Part shown: piece after piece, positions 62,861-64,000 of the stretch | How the letters are laid out: each line of letters starts with the position of its first letter | How positions within the stretch are numbered: the first letter of the stretch is position 1 | Assembly: GCA_013215375.1 (NCBI GenBank) | Contig: JABSRB010000002.1 | Location: forward strand, 62,001 to 126,000 | From: Oceanospirillaceae bacterium | GTDB lineage: Bacteria > Pseudomonadota > Gammaproteobacteria > Pseudomonadales > Balneatricaceae | Direction of reading: 5' to 3' | Length of the DNA: 64,000 nt | The notes under the pieces: model-generated | What the model was told of the DNA's origin: nothing | Database searches by the model: none | What the model saw: only the letters and a program-made list of their open reading frames with translations | Translations under genes and position numbers: made by a program

Positions 62861-64000
62861 CTCAAAGCTGCACAGCATTAGATTTAGGATACTCATCCTC
62901 GTCTTGTGCCCACTATTTTTGATGGCCTCAGTATTGATTGGCATTATGTATCTCTGGACTAGCGAGGCCGGTTACCGTCACCTGTTGATGAAAGTAAGCA
63001 CTGACTTAGCAGTGGCCAATGACAGCTTTCACAACACCCAAAAAAACTATTTAACCGAACTCTCGCTACTGGCCCAAACTGAAGATTTTCGCAACAGCTA
63101 TACAAGATCGAGTGCAGGGCTGCATCAAAATATAGTACATGCCAACACTTTGCATAGCCAACTGCGACAGCTGCAATTTAATTCCGATTTTGACTTCATT
63201 CAGTTATTAACTCCCATGGGCTGCCAGCTATTATCGCAAGCCCACTGCCAACTCTCGCAGAACCCATTACTGGAACAAGCGATGCAAGGACATGCAGCCA
63301 GTGGTGTTGAAATATTCAGTGCCGCACGTTTAAACCTGCTTTCACCCTCCCTAGCTAGTAGGGCGCGCTTAGTGCTCACTAAAACGGAACACGCTAAACC
63401 TTCTGCGCAAAAAACTGAAGACAGAGGCATGATGCTGCACTTAGTTTATCCTCTGAAGAATGCCCAAGGTAAAGTTCAAGCATTATTGAGCGCCGGGGTG
63501 TTAATGAATGGCAACGCTACCTTCGTCGATAAAATCAAAAAAAACGTATACAGCGCAGGGTCTCTGGCACTGGACAGTGTCGGTACTGTTACCCTTTTTC
63601 TAGACGATGTGCGCATCAGTACTAACGTACCCGCACTGCAAACACCAGGAGGACGAGCACTTGGCACCCGAGTTTCTGAACAAGTACGACAAAAAGTATT
63701 AGTGCAAGGCAAGCGCTGGCTTGATCGTGCCTTTGTGGTGAGCGACTGGTATATATCGGGCTACCTACCTATTGTTGATATCTACCAGCAGCGTGTGGGC
63801 ATGATTTACGCGGGTTTTTTAGAAGCCCCTTTCAAACGCGATTTTTATCGATGGATGTGGCAATTATCGATAATCTTTGCGGTCATACTATTAGGTTGCG
63901 GCTTGCTAGTGATCAGGGGTGCGGAAGGTATATTCAAACCCGTGGAGGCAATGGTCACAGTCATTAGTAAAATTCGCAGCGGAACCCGTCAACGTATTGA
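62841..64000 (+). CDS. Sensor histidine kinase, N-terminal part (runs off the window)
   Basis: The open frame runs to the right edge. A TTG at 62841, overlapping the regulator by 20 bases, is the first usable start, so the exact start is uncertain. The visible ~386 residues have a first membrane helix (about 12-33, LILVLCPLFLMASVLIGI), a large Cache-like periplasmic domain (about 35-335) and a second helix (about 338-358). The beginning of a HAMP domain (IFKPVEAMVTVISKIRSG) follows. It is the cognate partner of the sigma-54 regulator. The kinase domain lies beyond the window. Confidence 0.85.
   Translation, partial: MISIRTDSKLHSIRFRILILVLCPLFLMASVLIGIMYLWTSEAGYRHLLMKVSTDLAVANDSFHNTQKNYLTELSLLAQTEDFRNSYTRSSAGLHQNIVHANTLHSQLRQLQFNSDFDFIQLLTPMGCQLLSQAHCQLSQNPLLEQAMQGHAASGVEIFSAARLNLLSPSLASRARLVLTKTEHAKPSAQKTEDRGMMLHLVYPLKNAQGKVQALLSAGVLMNGNATFVDKIKKNVYSAGSLALDSVGTVTLFLDDVRISTNVPALQTPGGRALGTRVSEQVRQKVLVQGKRWLDRAFVVSDWYISGYLPIVDIYQQRVGMIYAGFLEAPFKRDFYRWMWQLSIIFAVILLGCGLLVIRGAEGIFKPVEAMVTVISKIRSGTRQRI

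Overview
The window looks like a chromosomal segment of a marine or aquatic gammaproteobacterium. That placement is an inference. It rests on the gmk-rpoZ-spoT cluster, a stand-alone fusA2-type elongation factor G far from any str operon, a gluconate regulator with kinase and TRAP transporter, a Zur-boxed Zrg-type zinc uptake operon like that of Vibrio, and abundant chemoreceptor, ABC and TRAP genes. Base composition is moderately AT-rich. I saw no rRNA, tRNA, CRISPR array, intact insertion sequence or prophage.

Region 1 (1-8930) is a sugar-acid catabolic locus. A minus-strand operon encodes a periplasmic binding protein, two permeases, a MalK-type ATPase and an aldo/keto reductase. It is divided from a plus-strand pair (UxaA-family dehydratase, Gfo/Idh/MocA oxidoreductase) by a GntR/FCD regulator with palindromes in front of it. 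Region 2 (8936-19405) holds a small lipoprotein, a lipid-anchored subtilase, an Lrp-type regulator divergent from lysA, a racemase/MFS pair divergent from a MocR regulator with paired direct repeats, an alpha/beta hydrolase and a stray phnN. Heptamer repeats sit at several gene 3' ends here.

Region 3 (19406-28403) holds a periplasmic binding protein, a membrane protein, a second racemase, then GntR-type LacI regulator, gluconokinase and TRAP transporter with two GntR-like operators, then an SDR-like protein lacking the catalytic Tyr. Region 4 (28617-32154) is the zinc operon: Zur box, small His-containing protein, His-rich ZrgA-like protein, ABC ATPase, permease and DUF3299 protein.

Region 5 (32207-44387) holds an S4 protein, two chemoreceptors, a DTW-domain protein, a complete BMP-type (nucleoside-like) ABC importer, a NudK-like Nudix hydrolase and a 2-hydroxyacid dehydrogenase. 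Region 6 (44515-51543) starts with a truncated SDR gene fused to an 18-copy heptamer array. It continues with two MarR regulators with clear operators, cytochrome b561, a hydrolase-OsmC fusion, a thioredoxin-like protein, a secreted protein and an HDOD protein.

Region 7 (52028-64000) holds spoT, rpoZ, gmk and fusA2 (with its 3' end duplicated downstream), small stress or accessory genes, two MITE-like inverted-repeat elements, and a sigma-54 response regulator with its sensor kinase running off the right edge.

The most unusual non-coding signals are the heptamer arrays that begin exactly at TAG stop codons, the paired hairpins behind the TRAP operon, the fusA2 tail duplication and the two MITE-like elements. 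I did not find a convincing new multi-gene system.
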